Source of the DNA: Macrostomum hystrix | Taxonomy: Eukaryota > Platyhelminthes > Macrostomidae | Length of the DNA stretch: 64,000 nucleotides | Direction of reading: 5' to 3' | NCBI GenBank assembly: GCA_950097015.1 | Contig: CATNEN010000014.1 | Coordinates: 2,046,001-2,110,000 of the forward strand | Part shown: piece by piece, positions 35,791 to 47,879 of the stretch | Position numbering within the stretch: the first letter of the stretch is position 1 | Layout of the letters: each line of letters opens with the position of its first letter | The notes under the pieces: model-generated | Seen by the model: only the letters and a program-made list of their open reading frames with translations | What the model was told of the DNA's origin: nothing | The model's database searches: none | Made by a program: the position numbers and the translations under genes

Positions 35791-36204
35791 TTCCATCAAT
35801 GAAAATATACTCGTAAAATTTAATCTGTCGTATTTATTTACACTTCGGAAAAGGAAAAATATAAATGCAATGAAGTCTCGAAATGTGCAGCTTTGACTTT
35901 GACTGCTTCATTTGACTGCTGATTAGAAATCATTCTCTAACTTCTAATTTCTAAAATCTTCCGCTGATACAGAGTACAAATATATTGCAAAAATCTGCTA
36001 GGGGTTAGCCCCTATAAGCTACATTTTACTAGGGTCTGAGAAGGGGATTACCCTTAACCAACCCCTAGTTGCCCCTAGGGGTCCCCTGCCGAACCTGCTC
36101 TCATTCCCCTAGTCATCCCCTATCGTTCCCCGAGGTGTAACCCCGAGGGGTCCCCTAGTGTTTTTGCCAGTGGGTAAAAATATAGTAAATTGCCAATTTA
36201 GCCT

Positions 36205-36540
36205 ATAATATTTAGTTTATAGACTGTCGCCCCTGCAGTTTGTAGACTGTCGCCCCTGCAGTTTGTAGACTGTCGCTCCTGCAGTTTATAGACTGTCGCC
36301 CCTGCAGTTTATAGACTGTCGCCCCTGCAGTTTATAGACTGTCGCCCCTGCAGTTTGTAGACTGTCGCCCCTGCAGTTTGTAGACTGTCGCTCCTGCAGT
36401 TTATAGACTGTCGCCCCTGCAGTTTATAGACTGTCGCCCCTGCAGTTTATAGACTGTCGCCCCTGCAGTTTGTAGACTGTCGCCCCTGCAGTTTATAGAC
36501 TGTCGCCCCTGCAGTTTATAGGCTGTCGCTCCTGCAATTT
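36205..36540. repeat. 23-bp minisatellite
   Basis: About 14 copies of a 23-bp unit containing TAGACTGTCGCCCCTGCAGT, starting about 30 bp beyond the right end of the candidate transposon. Each unit carries a PstI-type palindrome CTGCAG. Confidence 0.94.
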
Positions 36541-38829
36541 TTATTCGGAGTCTATTTTGTTTTTTTCTTTAGATTAGGATTCCAAACTTCCAGCATCATT
36601 ATACCTTACAATGCATAACAAAAGTAAATTAAAGTTAAAAATTATCAAAGCACGTTTCTTCGATACTACTTCGACTAAGGCGAAGGAAATTATGGACTGA
36701 GGTTTGAGTGGTTTTGAGTATGGCTGCACAGGCGCTGGCCGGACGCGTAGTACTATAGACAGGACGCCGCCACAGGACCAAGTAATTTGTATTTTTCGTT
36801 GTTCTAACTAACTGATAAATGCAGAAAAAATAGGTTTGCTGGAATAGGCTCTGAAGCAGATCAGTTTTTAAATAAAAGTTCAAGCATATTTCGGACGGAT
36901 GGATTACATGGCGTACAATTGGAAGATGTTCCATCGTACAAGATGGAACTTAAAAGCATGTATTCCTTGAATTTCCCAACTTATTCTAAAGATTATCCAG
37001 GCGCAACAATCTCATAACTACGCTACTCTAAAAAAGACACAGAATTGGCTAAGCATAGGATTTGTCTTTGATTCCTTTGTTTTAATTCAAAAAATTAAAT
37101 CTCGAGTCCTGAACTCAAATTCAAATTCAATTAGTCCTGAGACTTTTTTTTACAGTTTAATAAAACAATGATTGACTTCTTCAGCTCAGCTAGGCCTGCT
37201 ATAGTGTGAACCAGTATTTAAACAATCTAATTATTAATGCTAGCTAAGTTGCTACTACTGATTTATTATTTATTAAACATAACATTCAATGTTTCAATAA
37301 AAATAATGTGTAGAGTTTCATTTAATATTATGCACGATATTTGTCTGTAATCTGTGAGCCAGTCAATTTACATAGATTTGCTGTGCTGCCCTTTACTCCA
37401 CGAGCTGAACCAAAAGCACAAAGCAATGCGCTGATATCTTTAATAAATATATTATTTAAAAAATGTACCCGTGCTGTGACTTAATATATTTAATAAAGAT
37501 GGTTGTCACAAAAGTGACCTATTTTACAAAATGGATTTCATCAAAATATTTGTTGCTGAAATGAACTCTTAGACTATCTATTTTAACCATGTGCCATATA
37601 CTGTTCAGTTTGTTGAATTTTTTCTTTATTTTTAAATAAATAAAAAACACCTTGATTTCTTGACTTGAAACAACTTGAACAATAGCTAGGCCCTAACTTG
37701 AAATAGGACCAACAAAATATTTTTCAGTTTTTAGTAACATTAGGGTTTTGAATATTGAGTAATTTGCACAAATAATGCTTGGCTGCATTTTCCTATTTTG
37801 CCAAACCCAAAGTTATACTTTTATTATCATAACATCATTTTTGCCACTTGATATTGAGAAATATTGAGAATTTAGAAAAAATTAACTTGAGCAAAGATAC
37901 TGACACTAATTAAAATTCTCAGCAAGAAAATGCTCATTTGTACTAACTATTTTAAACTAAGTATAAATTTTGAGTAGCCTAATTTCTTATATCCTCAGAT
38001 TGAGAAGCATGACCTTTCAAATATGTACTATAATTCTCATCCTAGATTTTTACTTGGTGTTATCTAGAATAAGTTGAAGGTCTGACTGATTGCCTACTGG
38101 AAAGTAAATATTATGTATGTATGTGTAGCTATACAACAAGAAAGAAAAGCTAATGTTATACCTAAATGCTGGACAGCCACAATGTTAATGGTATAGAACA
38201 TAAAATTATGCTTTTTATCTCTTTTTTTCTATATTGTTAATACTGTTATACATATATATTCCACCTGACGCTAACACTGATAAGCAAGCTATCTTACAAA
38301 AATATAAGTTTTTGTCAATTTTTGCCTTTCATTGTGTCAATCAGATTTTATATTTGTTTTTGAGCTAATAATTATAAAATATATACTTTTACATAAAAAT
38401 TTAAATGTTATATCTATATTAATATATATAAAAGTGCATACCATACTATTAAGTGTATCTTCAATTGTCAAAATTTTTTGCTCATTGGGTAAGGCTTTTT
38501 ACTGTGCACTTAGCCCCTCTTAGTGTGAATTAAGCAAAGCTAATGCTTTCAAGTTGACACACATCAATAATGATAATCTAGTAAGACAGTAATTTCTTAT
38601 CTGTGTTTGCACTATTTTTGTTTTAAAACAGTGATACACTTTAGTTGCAAGCCAAGCTAGCCTAGCCAGTTAAGACATGACTAAACCATAAACAACATTG
38701 GTTAAGCACAGTTTTTAACTACTGATAAGCTGTTTTATGACTGGCTTTTGATTGCTTTATATTAAAAGTTTTCTGTATTGTCTAGACAATTTCAATTATT
38801 TAATCTCCGCAGTGCATTCACTACATTTA
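36541..38829. other. AT-rich intergenic DNA
   Basis: About 2.3 kb of AT-rich sequence with short open frames only. No gene, array or element end was recognised. Confidence 0.5.
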
Positions 38830-38834
38830 TCCTC

Positions 38835-40145
38835 TTAGTTATCTCCATGACTGTCACTCCATAATGGCACTCCCTCATCTCCATGACTGTCACTCCATAA
38901 TGGCACTCCCTCATCTCCATGTCTGTCACTCCAGAATGTCACTCCCCCATCTCCATAACTGTCACTCCAAAATGGCACTCCCTCATCTCCATGACTGTCA
39001 CTCCAAAATGACACTCCCTCATCTCCATGTCTGTCACTCCAGAATGTCACTCCCCCATCTCCATAACTGTCACTCCAAAATGACACTCCCTCATCTCCAT
39101 GACTGTCACTCCAAAATGACACTCCCTCATCTCCATAACTGTCACTCCAAAATGACACTCCCTCATCTCCATGACTGTCACTCCAAAATGACACTCCCTC
39201 ATCTCCATGACTGTCACTCCAAAATGACACTCCCTCATCTCCATAACTATCACTCCAAAATGACACTCCCTCATCTCCATAACTGTCACTCCAAAATGAC
39301 ACTCCCCATCTCCATAACTATCACTCCAAAATGACACTCCCTCATCTCCATGACTGTCACTCCAAAATGTCACTCCCCATCTCCATAACTGTCACTCCAG
39401 AATGTCACTCCCGATCTCCATGACTGTCACTCCAAAATGACACTCCCTCATCTCCATAACTGTCACTCCAAAATGACACTCCCTCATCTCCATGACTGTC
39501 ACTCCAAAATGACACTCCCTCATCTCCATGACTGTCACTCCAAAATGACACTCCCCATCTCCATAACTATCACTCCAAAATGACACTCCCTCATCTCCAT
39601 GACTGTCACTCCAAAATGACACTCCCCATCTCCATAACTATCACTCCAAAATGACACTCCCTCATCTCCATGTCTGTCACTCCAAAATGTCACTCCCCAT
39701 CTCCATAACTATCACTCCAAAATGACACTCCCTCATCTCCATGACTGTCACTCCAAAATGACACTCCCTCATCTCCATGACTGTTACTCCAAAATGACAC
39801 TCCCCATCTCCATAACTATCACTCCAAAATGACACTCCCTCATCTCCATGTCTGTCACTCCAAAATGTCACTCCCCATCTCCATAACTGTCACTCCAGAA
39901 TGACACTCCCCATCTCCATAACTGTCACTCCAGAATGTCACTCCCCATCTCCATAACTGTCACTCCAGAATGTCACTCCCCATCTCCATAACTGTCACTC
40001 CAGAATGACACTCCCCATCTCCATAACTGTCACTCCAGAATGTCACTCCTGATCTCCATAACTGTCACTCCAGAATGTCACTCCTGATCTCCATAACTGT
40101 CACTCCAGAATGTCACTCCCGATCTCCATAACTGTCACTCCAGCA
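38835..40145. repeat. 33-36-bp minisatellite upstream of the nuclear receptor
   Basis: About 37 copies of a unit containing CATCTCCATGACTGTCACTC then CAAAATGACACTCCCT. Left copies are 36 bp. To the right a 2-3-bp loss (CTCCCCATCT) becomes common, and GAATGTCACTCCTGATC variants end the array. Stop-free 36-bp stretches give spurious ORFs on both strands. Confidence 0.95.
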
Positions 40146-40670
40146 TCGCATTCTCAGCTAGTCAGTTTCTGTATTCCTTCTCGTTGAGTTGTGTCAGCCA
40201 GCCGTCTGTGAAACATTCCATTCAATTTTCAGTGGACAGCATTTTGATTACCCATGTCAGTCTCTGAGCCGCTTTTCAGGCGTGACTTTATAGTGTGCTC
40301 AGGCATTCAGCTCTGAACTGATCCATATGTATGGGGTGCAGATTGACCTTTAAGTTGGGGCTAAGCTCTAAGGCAAGTTGAGCCGTTCTCCAAGCATATC
40401 AACAATTGGCCCAGGTGTCAGTGCGAATAACAATCGGTCTGAACTTTATCTGCTTCTTTGGTTTTACCGAGACTCTCTGAAATTGAGGTTTTTGTCAGAT
40501 AAGCGACCAGTCTAAAATAGCCTGCCGTGCCTTTATATTGGCCGCGCCTTGTCAGTTTGAAGCCTTTCATTGATTGCACTTTTAGCTGAGCTTAATAGCC
40601 GACCTTTTAGCTGACGTAGTGTCTGCGTATTCAATATTTAAATATTTGCTCTCTCTCCACGCAATTTCTG

Positions 40671-40809
40671 AACACACCTACTGACCTACTTCCGCTGCGA
40701 GTAGTATTGCTAGTGAATCAGAGCTGAACTGGTATTTTAAACGTGTCTAAACACACCTACTGACCTACTTCCGCTGCCAGTAGTATTGCTAGTGAATCAA
40801 AGCTGAACT
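40671..40809. promoter_or_regulatory. 79-bp-offset duplication with nuclear-receptor half-sites
   Basis: A 60-bp segment at 40671-40730 is repeated with about two mismatches at 40750-40809, directly upstream of the receptor start codon. Each copy contains TGACCT (40682-40687 and 40761-40766), the reverse complement of the AGGTCA nuclear-receptor half-site. A further TGACCTTT lies near 40344. Receptor binding here, including self-regulation, is only inferred. Confidence 0.45.
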
Positions 40810-40886
40810 CGTAAACTCACTTCCAGCTTACTTTTTGCCGCCACCGCGGCATTCGAACCGGTTTTAATCACTATTGAACGGAAAAG

Positions 40887-43199
40887 ATGCAGCAGTCGCA
40901 GCCAAATGCAGACGATTACGACCCTCTGTTCAGCATCGACTTGCTAAATGTCGACTTGTTAGAGGGCACCCAGCTGCAGCAGCACATGCCTCTTCCACAG
41001 GAGCAGCCGCTGCGGCAGTCATTCCCCTCGACCTCTTATCCGGAGTCCTCTGACTACAGCTTCGTGGCTAGCCTGTCCCCTCTGTCCAGCTGTTCCTCTG
41101 GCCTAAGTCCGCACTCAGCCGGCTACATGCACCTGCAGCAGCAGCAGCAGCCCATGCCCCTGTTTCTAGAGGAGCAGCCGGACTTCCTTCTGCAAACCGA
41201 TCTCACCACCCCACCTCCCCTAGAGCAGCAACAGCAGCAGCAGAGCTTGCCGGCGCCGCAAGTAAGCCTTGAGTCCTCTTATCCTGCCGGCGCTTTGAAG
41301 GCTGAACCAAGCGACGATGGCACGGCCTCCACTTCTCCTGCCGCCTCAGCTGCTCAAAGAGGCGCCGCCGCAAGCGGTCAGCGCCACTCCAGGGAGGACA
41401 AGATCTGCGGCGTCTGTGGCGACAAGGCGCTTGGCTTTAACTTCGATGCTGTCAGTTGCGAATCCTGCAAGGCTTTCTTCAGGCGCAACGCTGTCAAAGG
41501 AGTTGTGAGTCCATCGAGTGAGAAGTCAATCTGCTCAGATCCTCATAGTGAGCAGTCAATCTGCTCAGATCCTCATAGTGAGCAGTCAATCTGCTCAGAT
41601 CCTCATAGTGAGCAGTCAATCTGCTCAGATCCTCATAGTGAGCAGTCAATCTGCTCAGATCCTCATAGTGAGCAGTCAATCTGCTCAGATCCTCATAGTG
41701 AGCAGTCAATCTGCTCAGATCCTCATAGTGAGCAGTCAATCTGCTCAGATCCTCATAGTGAGCAGTCAATCTGCTCAGATCCTCATAGTTGTTTCCCAGT
41801 GCAACGCTGCCGCCTGTCCCACAGGAGGGCTTCAAGTGCCCGTACAGCGGCGCCTGCGCCATCGACGTGTCCAACAGGCGCTTCTGCAAGCGTTGCCGGC
41901 TGGCCAAGTGCTTCGACATCGGCATGAAGCGAGAGTACATCCTCACCGAGGAGGAGAAGGCGGAGAAGCGCAAAAAGATTGACCAGAACAAGTAAGCGAC
42001 TGCTCATTGTGAGCTGCTCTTCCCTTGCCTTCTTGCTGCCCTCTCACGCTTCACCGCCCCACCACCCGCAGGCTTATCCGCACCCTGGAGGCCATGGAGC
42101 TGCTGCCCAAAGACCTGGCCCCGGCTGAGCTGGCCGAACGGGAGCTGCTCACCGAGGCCGAGCTGCAGGATGTCAAGTTCCTCCTTGACGCCTACAGCAG
42201 CTCCGAGGTGGTCAAGCTGCCAGAGCGGCAGGGCCAGCGCGCCGTCAGTTTCGACGATCTAATCAACTTCGCCGAGCTGTCTGTTGTTCGCGTCATCGAG
42301 CTGTGCAAGAAGCTGCCGGATTTCCTCCGACTCAGCCAGCCAGACCGGGTCTCGCTGATGAAGGGCGGCGCCGTGGAGCTCATCCTGCTGCGCGGCGTCA
42401 TCAGCTTCGATCCGGAGCGGGCGAGGTTCCTTGACTCCGGCGATGAGGATTCCGCTGAACAGGTGACCACAACTGCCCCAGATTTCACGAACCCTCAGAT
42501 TGAGTCGTCTTGTTGTTTTAGTCATGCTCCAAGATGCTCAGTTTGAGTAGTCATGCTCCAATATGCTCAGTTTGAGCAGTCATGCTCCAAGATGCTCAGT
42601 TTGAGCAGTCATGCTCCAAGATGCTCAGTTTGAGCAGTCATGCTCCAAGATGCTCAGTTTGAGCAGTCATGCTCCAAGATGCTCAGTTTGAGCAGTCATG
42701 CTCCAAGATGCTCAGTTTGAGCAGTCATGCGGCTTGACTCCCTTATGCTTCGCAATTTACAATCTCGCAGGACTCAATGGAGGGCGGCGATTTCCTTAAG
42801 GCGGCCGGGTCCAGTGGCTACGCCCTGCTGCAGCTGGCCCGCAGCCTCCGCGTGAACCTGCAGTGCGACCGGGCCAGCCTCGTCCTGCTGCTGGTCGTCT
42901 GTCTGTTCAGCGCCGACCGGCCCGGCCTGTCGCCCGAGGGCCGCGACCTGGCGGAGGAGGCGCAGATCCGCTACTCGCTGCTGCTGGACCGCCTGCTACG
43001 AACCCGCCTGCCCGGCAGGGAGGCGCGTAAGATTTATCCCCAGCTGCTCAGCCAGCTGGCCGAGCTGCGCGGCCTGGAAAAGGACTTCAGCGACTTGACG
43101 GCCCTGTCCGATCCGCGGGTCATCCGGCCGCTGATGGCGGAGCTGCTGGACATGCAGGAGGGCCGAGACTCGCGCAAGTCCGGCCAGCGCTGGGAGTGA
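40887..43199 (+). CDS. HR96: HR96/NR1J-type nuclear receptor (DAF-12/HR96 subfamily)
   Basis: Ligand-regulated transcription factor. HR96 relatives respond to lipids, sterols or xenobiotics. Exons: 40887-41504, 41825-41991, 42072-42462, 42771-43199, all GT-AG and in phase, 534 residues. Residues 1-170 form a Gln/Ser/Pro-rich N-terminal domain with several poly-Gln runs. The DNA-binding domain starts near residue 174: zinc finger 1 [21 protein letters not shown] carries the P-box CESCKA, the form I associate with DAF-12/HR96/NHR-8. Exon 2 encodes zinc finger 2 ([20 protein letters not shown]) and a basic C-terminal extension ([18 protein letters not shown]). All eight zinc cysteines are present. 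The ligand-binding domain occupies about 290-534, with an AF-2-like helix PLMAELLDM near the end. The vertebrate VDR/PXR/CAR group is the nearest alternative, but the P-box favours HR96. Confidence 0.92.
41505..41795 (+). repeat. 30-bp hairpin-forming minisatellite in HR96 intron 1
   Basis: Nine practically identical copies of a 30-bp unit starting 11-14 bp after the donor. Each contains TGAGCAGTCAATCTGCTCA, an inverted repeat with a 7-bp stem and 5-bp loop. The array takes up almost the whole 320-bp intron, which interrupts the DNA-binding domain between the two zinc fingers. Confidence 0.96.
42525..42733 (+). repeat. 29-bp minisatellite in HR96 intron 3
   Basis: About seven copies of a 29-bp unit containing ATGCTCAGTTTGAGCAGTCA. 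The unit includes the inverted repeat TGCTCA-GTT-TGAGCA. The motifs TGAGCAGTCA and TGCTCAG are shared with the intron 1 array of the same gene, though the units otherwise differ. Confidence 0.94.
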
Positions 43200-43394
43200 A
43201 CGGACCCTCGCTGGACACAACTCCAGATCCCAATTAATGCTTGATTAGACATGACTCGATACTTTGAGTACTATTTCAGAGGTGAGTGAATTTCCGGCCG
43301 GCTTATAAAGCTCCAGAATCTTCATTCCAGGAATTTAGCTGCGTTGCGAAGATTTCAGGGCCGAGTTCTCGAATTGAACTCGAGATTAACTAAT

Positions 43395-45290
43395 CCCATA
43401 GATTTATGATTTAATATCTCTGAGGTTTAGATAAAAGATCTCTGAGATTTAGGATTAGAGATCTCTGAGATTTAGGATTAGAGATCTGAGATTTAGGATT
43501 ATAGATCTCTGAGATTTAGGATTACAGATCTCTTAGATTTAGGATTAGAGATCTCTGAGATTTAGGATTAGAGATCTGAGATTTAGGATTATAGATCTCT
43601 GAGATTTAGGATTAGAGATCTCTGAGATTTAGGATTAGAGATCTCTGAGATTTAGGATTAGAGATCTCTGAGATTTAGAATTAAAGATCTCTGAGATTTA
43701 GGATTATAGATCTCTGAGATTTATGATTAGAGATCTCTGAGATTTAGGATTAGAGATCTCTGAGATTTAGAATTAAAGATCTCTGAGATTTAGGATTAGA
43801 GATCTCTGAGATTTAGAATTAAAGATCTCTGAGATTTAGAATTAGAGATCTCTGAGATTTATGATTAGAGATCTCTGAGATTTATGATTAGAGATCTCTG
43901 AGATTTAGGATTAAAGATCTCTGAGATTTAGAATTAGAGATCTCTGAGATTTATGATTAGAGATCTCTGAGATTTAGGATTAAAGATCTCTGAGATTTAG
44001 AATTAGAGATCTCTGAGATTTAGGATTAGAGATCTCTGAGATTTAGTATTAAAGATCCTGAGATTAAGGATTAAAGATCTCTGAGATTTAGGATTAAAGA
44101 TCTTTGAGATTTAGGATTAAAGATCCTGAAATTCAGGAATAAAGGTCTCTTGAGATTTAGGATTAAATATCCAGTGATATAGGATTAGAGATCTCTGAGA
44201 TTTAGGATTAAAGATCTTTGAGATTTAGGATTATAGATCTTTGAGATTTAGGATTAGAGATCTTTGAGATTTAGGATTAGAGATCTCTGAGATTTAGGAT
44301 TATAGATCTCTGAGATTAAGGATTAAAGATCTTTGAGATTTAGGATTAGAGATCTCTGAGATTTAGGATTATAGAAGATCTTTGAGATTTAGGATTAAAG
44401 ATCTTTGAGATTTAGGATTATAGATCTTTGAGATTTAGGATTAGAGATCTTTGAGATTTAGGATTATAGAAGATCTCTGAGATTTAGGATTAGAGATCTC
44501 TGAGATTTAGGATTATAGATCTCTGAGATTAAGGATTAAAGATCTTTGAGATTTAGGATTAGAGATCTCTGAGATTTAGGATTATAGAAGATCTCTGAGA
44601 TTTAGGATTAAAGATCTTTGAGATTTAGGATTAAAGATCTCTGAGATTTAGGATTATAGATCTTTGAGATTTAGGATTATAGATCTTTGAGATTTAGGAT
44701 TAAAGATCTTTGAGATTTAGGATTAGAGATCTCTGAGATTTAGTATTAAAGATCCTGAGATTTAGGATTAAAGATCCTGAGATTAAGGATTAAAGATCTC
44801 TGAGATTTAGGATTAAAGATCTTTGAGATTTAGGATTAAAGATCCTGAAATTCAGGAATAAAGGTCTCTTGAGATTTAGGATTAAATATCCAGTGATATA
44901 GGATTAGAGATCTCTGAGATTTAGGATTAAAGATCTTTGAGATTTAGGATTATAGATCTTTGAGATTTAGGATTAGAGATCTTTGAGATTTAGGATTAGA
45001 GATCTCTGAGATTTAGGATTATAGATCTCTGAGATTAAGGATTAAAGATCTTTGAGATTTAGGATTAGAGATCTCTGAGATTAAGGATTATAGAAGATCT
45101 CTGAGATTTAGGATTAAAGATCTCTGAGATTTAGGATTATAGATCTTTGAGATTTAGGATTAAAGATCTTTGAGATTTAGGATTATAGATCTTTGAGATT
45201 TAGGATTAAAGATCTTTGAGATTTAGGATTATAGATCTTTGAGATTTAGGATTAAAGATCTTTGAGATTTAGGATTAAAGATCCTGAGAT
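43395..45290. repeat. 23-24-bp AT-rich minisatellite with palindromic core
   Basis: About 80 copies of a unit containing GAGATTTAGGATTAGAGATC, most carrying the palindrome AGAGATCTCT or AAAGATCTTT. A stretch of several hundred bases with rare variants (ATTCAGGAATAAAGGTCTCT at 44131) recurs 719 bp further on (44850), so a large block was duplicated inside the array. It starts about 200 bp after the HR96 stop codon. Confidence 0.95.
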
Positions 45291-45925
45291 TCGGGATTCT
45301 ATATTATTTTTTTGTTGTATTTTGGCAGTATTTCCTGTGGCTTCGAATTATGTAATATGTTTGGCCATCAGTTTTTATTCATATCTTCTTATTTTATAGT
45401 TGCTGGCGAGTTAGCAATAGCTGTACTCTGTCGCTTTGTTCCCCCTTTCGCTTTGTGGTTTTATCAAAATGCGCCTCTCTGTTTCACATTCGTGTCTGGG
45501 CTTGCGTCATCTTTCGCTTTATTATTATTTTCTTATACATTTCGCAGAAATTTTGCGAACACAAATGTGCGCCATGTCCGCTAGATACTACTGCCGCTGC
45601 TTTTTATGTGCCGATTAGAGCCTTGCGACCTGTTATGATTATTACTCACCGCAATTCTTAACATTTCGGACCGGTCAAATGCTCTAAGACCCTATCTGCC
45701 TGTCATTTTTTAGTTATTTCTGCTGAAGTTTTACGGCGCCACCTTCGTTGCCAAAGTGTCGCTGTCGACTCGCTCGCAGCCCCCGTCGTGTTAAGTAGAT
45801 TTTTGTTATACTACGTTTTCCTAGAATCAAACCTTTCTATTTATTTTTTTCTCTATAACTCGACTATCACGCTTCTTGTAAAAAGACTGAATCGTGATGA
45901 CTTAGCGATCAGTCACTGGCTGACT
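45291..45925. other. pyrimidine-rich unique DNA between arrays
   Basis: A T/C-rich, AT-balanced stretch with hydrophobic-looking short frames (for example 45312-45584) that I regard as composition artefacts. A similar texture returns at 46260-46680. Confidence 0.4.
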
Positions 45926-46205
45926 CTATACGGTCATTCAGTAGTTGATACGGTCATTCAGTTGTTCATATGGTCATTCAGTAGCTCATACGGTCATTCA
46001 GTTGTTCATATGGTCATTCAGTAGTTCGTATGGTCATTCAGTAGCTCATACGGTCATTCAGTAGCTCATACGGTCATTCAGTAGCTCATACGGTCATTCA
46101 GTTGTTCGTACGGTAATTTAGTAGTTCTTACGGTCATTCAGTAGTTCATATGGTCATTCAGTGGTTCATACGATATTTGGTAGTTCGAACGGTCATTCAA
46201 CAGAC
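45926..46205. repeat. 20-bp minisatellite
   Basis: About 13 copies of a 20-bp unit, CGGTCATTCAGTAGTTCATA, with diverged copies at the right end. It is embedded in T-rich unique DNA. Confidence 0.9.
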
Positions 46206-46689
46206 TATAAAGTCACTCAGTAGTGTGCAATATGCGAGTTATAAAGGCCAGACAGTCATTAATTCTGCCTTCTATTTTTGTACCCATTGTGGTGGTCAAT
46301 TCGGATAGTTTTAAAGGTTTCTGAGCTAGATTGGCAGAATTCTAATGCGTTTTTAATTATACTTTATGATTATTTATGCATTCTGGGGATTTCGCATCGA
46401 CTTGCCGCCCGCTTATTCGTTAATTGCCGCTTTGGTCTGTTTTTCGTATTCGCGCGCTCTTTTTATCCTCTTGCGACATTTTGCTCCCAGTGCTTATGCT
46501 TGTCAGCGCTCTTGTTAACTCTCTTCCTCTTTGTAATTCCTTTTACTTTTTTCCGGTTTTTTCCTACCCTGTCCTTGCTGTAAGCGCCGCTATTAATCAA
46601 TTTTTCGTATTTTTGTCATTTTTCTTTGTTGTAACCATAGAGAGCCGCTTGTTGGGACTTGACTATCTGACAATGGCTGTAACTGGGGG

Positions 46690-47275
46690 GATCAGAAATG
46701 TACTGCGGGGATAGCGGATGTACTGTGGTGGATAGCGGATGTACTGCGGGGATAGCGGATGTACTGCGGGGATAGCGGATGTACTGCGGGGATATGGTAT
46801 GTACTGCGGGGATAGCGGATTTACTGCGGGGATAGCGGATGTACTGCGGGGATAGCGGATTTACTGCGGGGATAGCGGATGTACTGCGGTGGATAGCGGA
46901 TGTACTGCGGGGATAGCGGATTTACTGCGGGGATAGCGGATTTACTGCGGGGATAGCGGATTTACTGCGGGGATAGCGGATGTACTGCGGGGATAGCGGA
47001 TGTACTGCGGGGATAGCGGATGTACTGCGGGGATTGCGGATGTACTGCGGGGATAGCGGATGTACTGCGTGGATAGCGGATGTACTGCGGGGATATGGGA
47101 TGTACTGCGGGGATATGGGATGTACTGCGGGGATATGGGATGTACTGCGGGGATATGGGATGTACTGTGAGGATATGGGATGTACTGCGAGTATTGCGGA
47201 TGTACTGCGGGGATTGCGGATGTACTGCGAGGATATGGGATGTACTGCGAGTATTGCGGATGTACTCCGGTGATC
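46690..47275. repeat. 20-bp minisatellite, GATAGCGGATGTACTGCGGG type
   Basis: About 29 copies of the 20-bp unit GATAGCGGATGTACTGCGGG. Variants (GGATTTACTG, GATATGGGATGTACTG) are clustered by position, so copies appear to have spread locally. Confidence 0.94.
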
Positions 47276-47425
47276 AGGAATGAACTGTAGGGATCAGGAA
47301 TGAACTGTAGGGGTCAGGAATGAACTGTAGGGATCAGGAATGAACTATAGGGATCAGGAATGAACTGTAGGGATCAGGAATGAACTGTAGGGATCAGGAA
47401 TGAACTGTAGGGATCAGGAATGCTA
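47276..47425. repeat. 20-bp minisatellite, GATCAGGAATGAACTGTAGG type
   Basis: Seven to eight copies of GATCAGGAATGAACTGTAGG follow the previous array without a gap. The two units have the same length and similar layout (GAT...GGA/GAA-TG-ACTG-GG), so one probably arose from the other. Confidence 0.92.
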
Positions 47426-47879
47426 AAGCGTTGATTAGATGCTCGAAACCTGAAGGCAGGTGTTTCAGGCAGGCTATTCTCGCCTGTTTGAAGTTAGTTT
47501 GATGTTGCAATGTCCGACATGTAGCAAGGCAATGTTGCTATGTAATTAATCAGCAAAGCCTGTTGCGTATGATTTTATGCTCTCCCTAATTGTGAAACGA
47601 TGTTCTCATATGTTCTTGTGCAGCAATTTTATTGCTTGTGAGAGGAAATGCCATTTGTTAAAATACACTGTCCGAACACTTCAGAGTGCTCAGCTTCGCA
47701 CTCTTTGTTTCAAGCATGGCGCCATTGCGTGACTTAAATTTGCGGATCAAATCGTTTAGACTGCAGTTTTGTTTGAGTTGCCAGTCCTCATTTGCATGCG
47801 ATAATTGGACTGTCTCTTCGTCACTAAAAATTTGTTCGTCGAAGCACGTGGATAGCTACGAGCTAGAATCGAAGCTGGG
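47426..47879. other. unique DNA between arrays
   Basis: About 450 bp of unique sequence with a short open frame at 47686-47886 that runs into the next array. No gene is supported. Confidence 0.45.

Larger units (their letters stand above)
33632..36174. mobile_element. candidate DNA transposon with TIRs and TA target duplication
   Basis: The left end reads CCCACTGGAAAATGTACTAG then GGGACCC. The right end, reverse-complemented, reads CCCACTGGCAAAAACACTAG then GGGACCC, so about 27-36 bp of each end pair with few mismatches. Both ends are flanked by TA (33630-33631 and 36175-36176). Both terminal regions are unusually rich in AGGGG/CCCCT clusters for 150 bp or more. The 2.5-kb interior is AT-rich and holds no transposase I can recognise, so it is probably non-autonomous or decayed. 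A TA duplication fits Tc1/mariner-like insertion, but the end sequence does not identify a superfamily. Confidence 0.65.

Noticed and set aside
38835-39871. Several 60-155-codon frames with SFWSDSHGDEGV or PHLHDCHSKMTL repeats
   Set aside because: Translations of the 36-bp intergenic minisatellite on both strands.
45312-45661. Small hydrophobic proteins in the T-rich region
   Set aside because: T/C-rich DNA gives membrane-like peptides in several overlapping frames. No start context, introns or homology support them.
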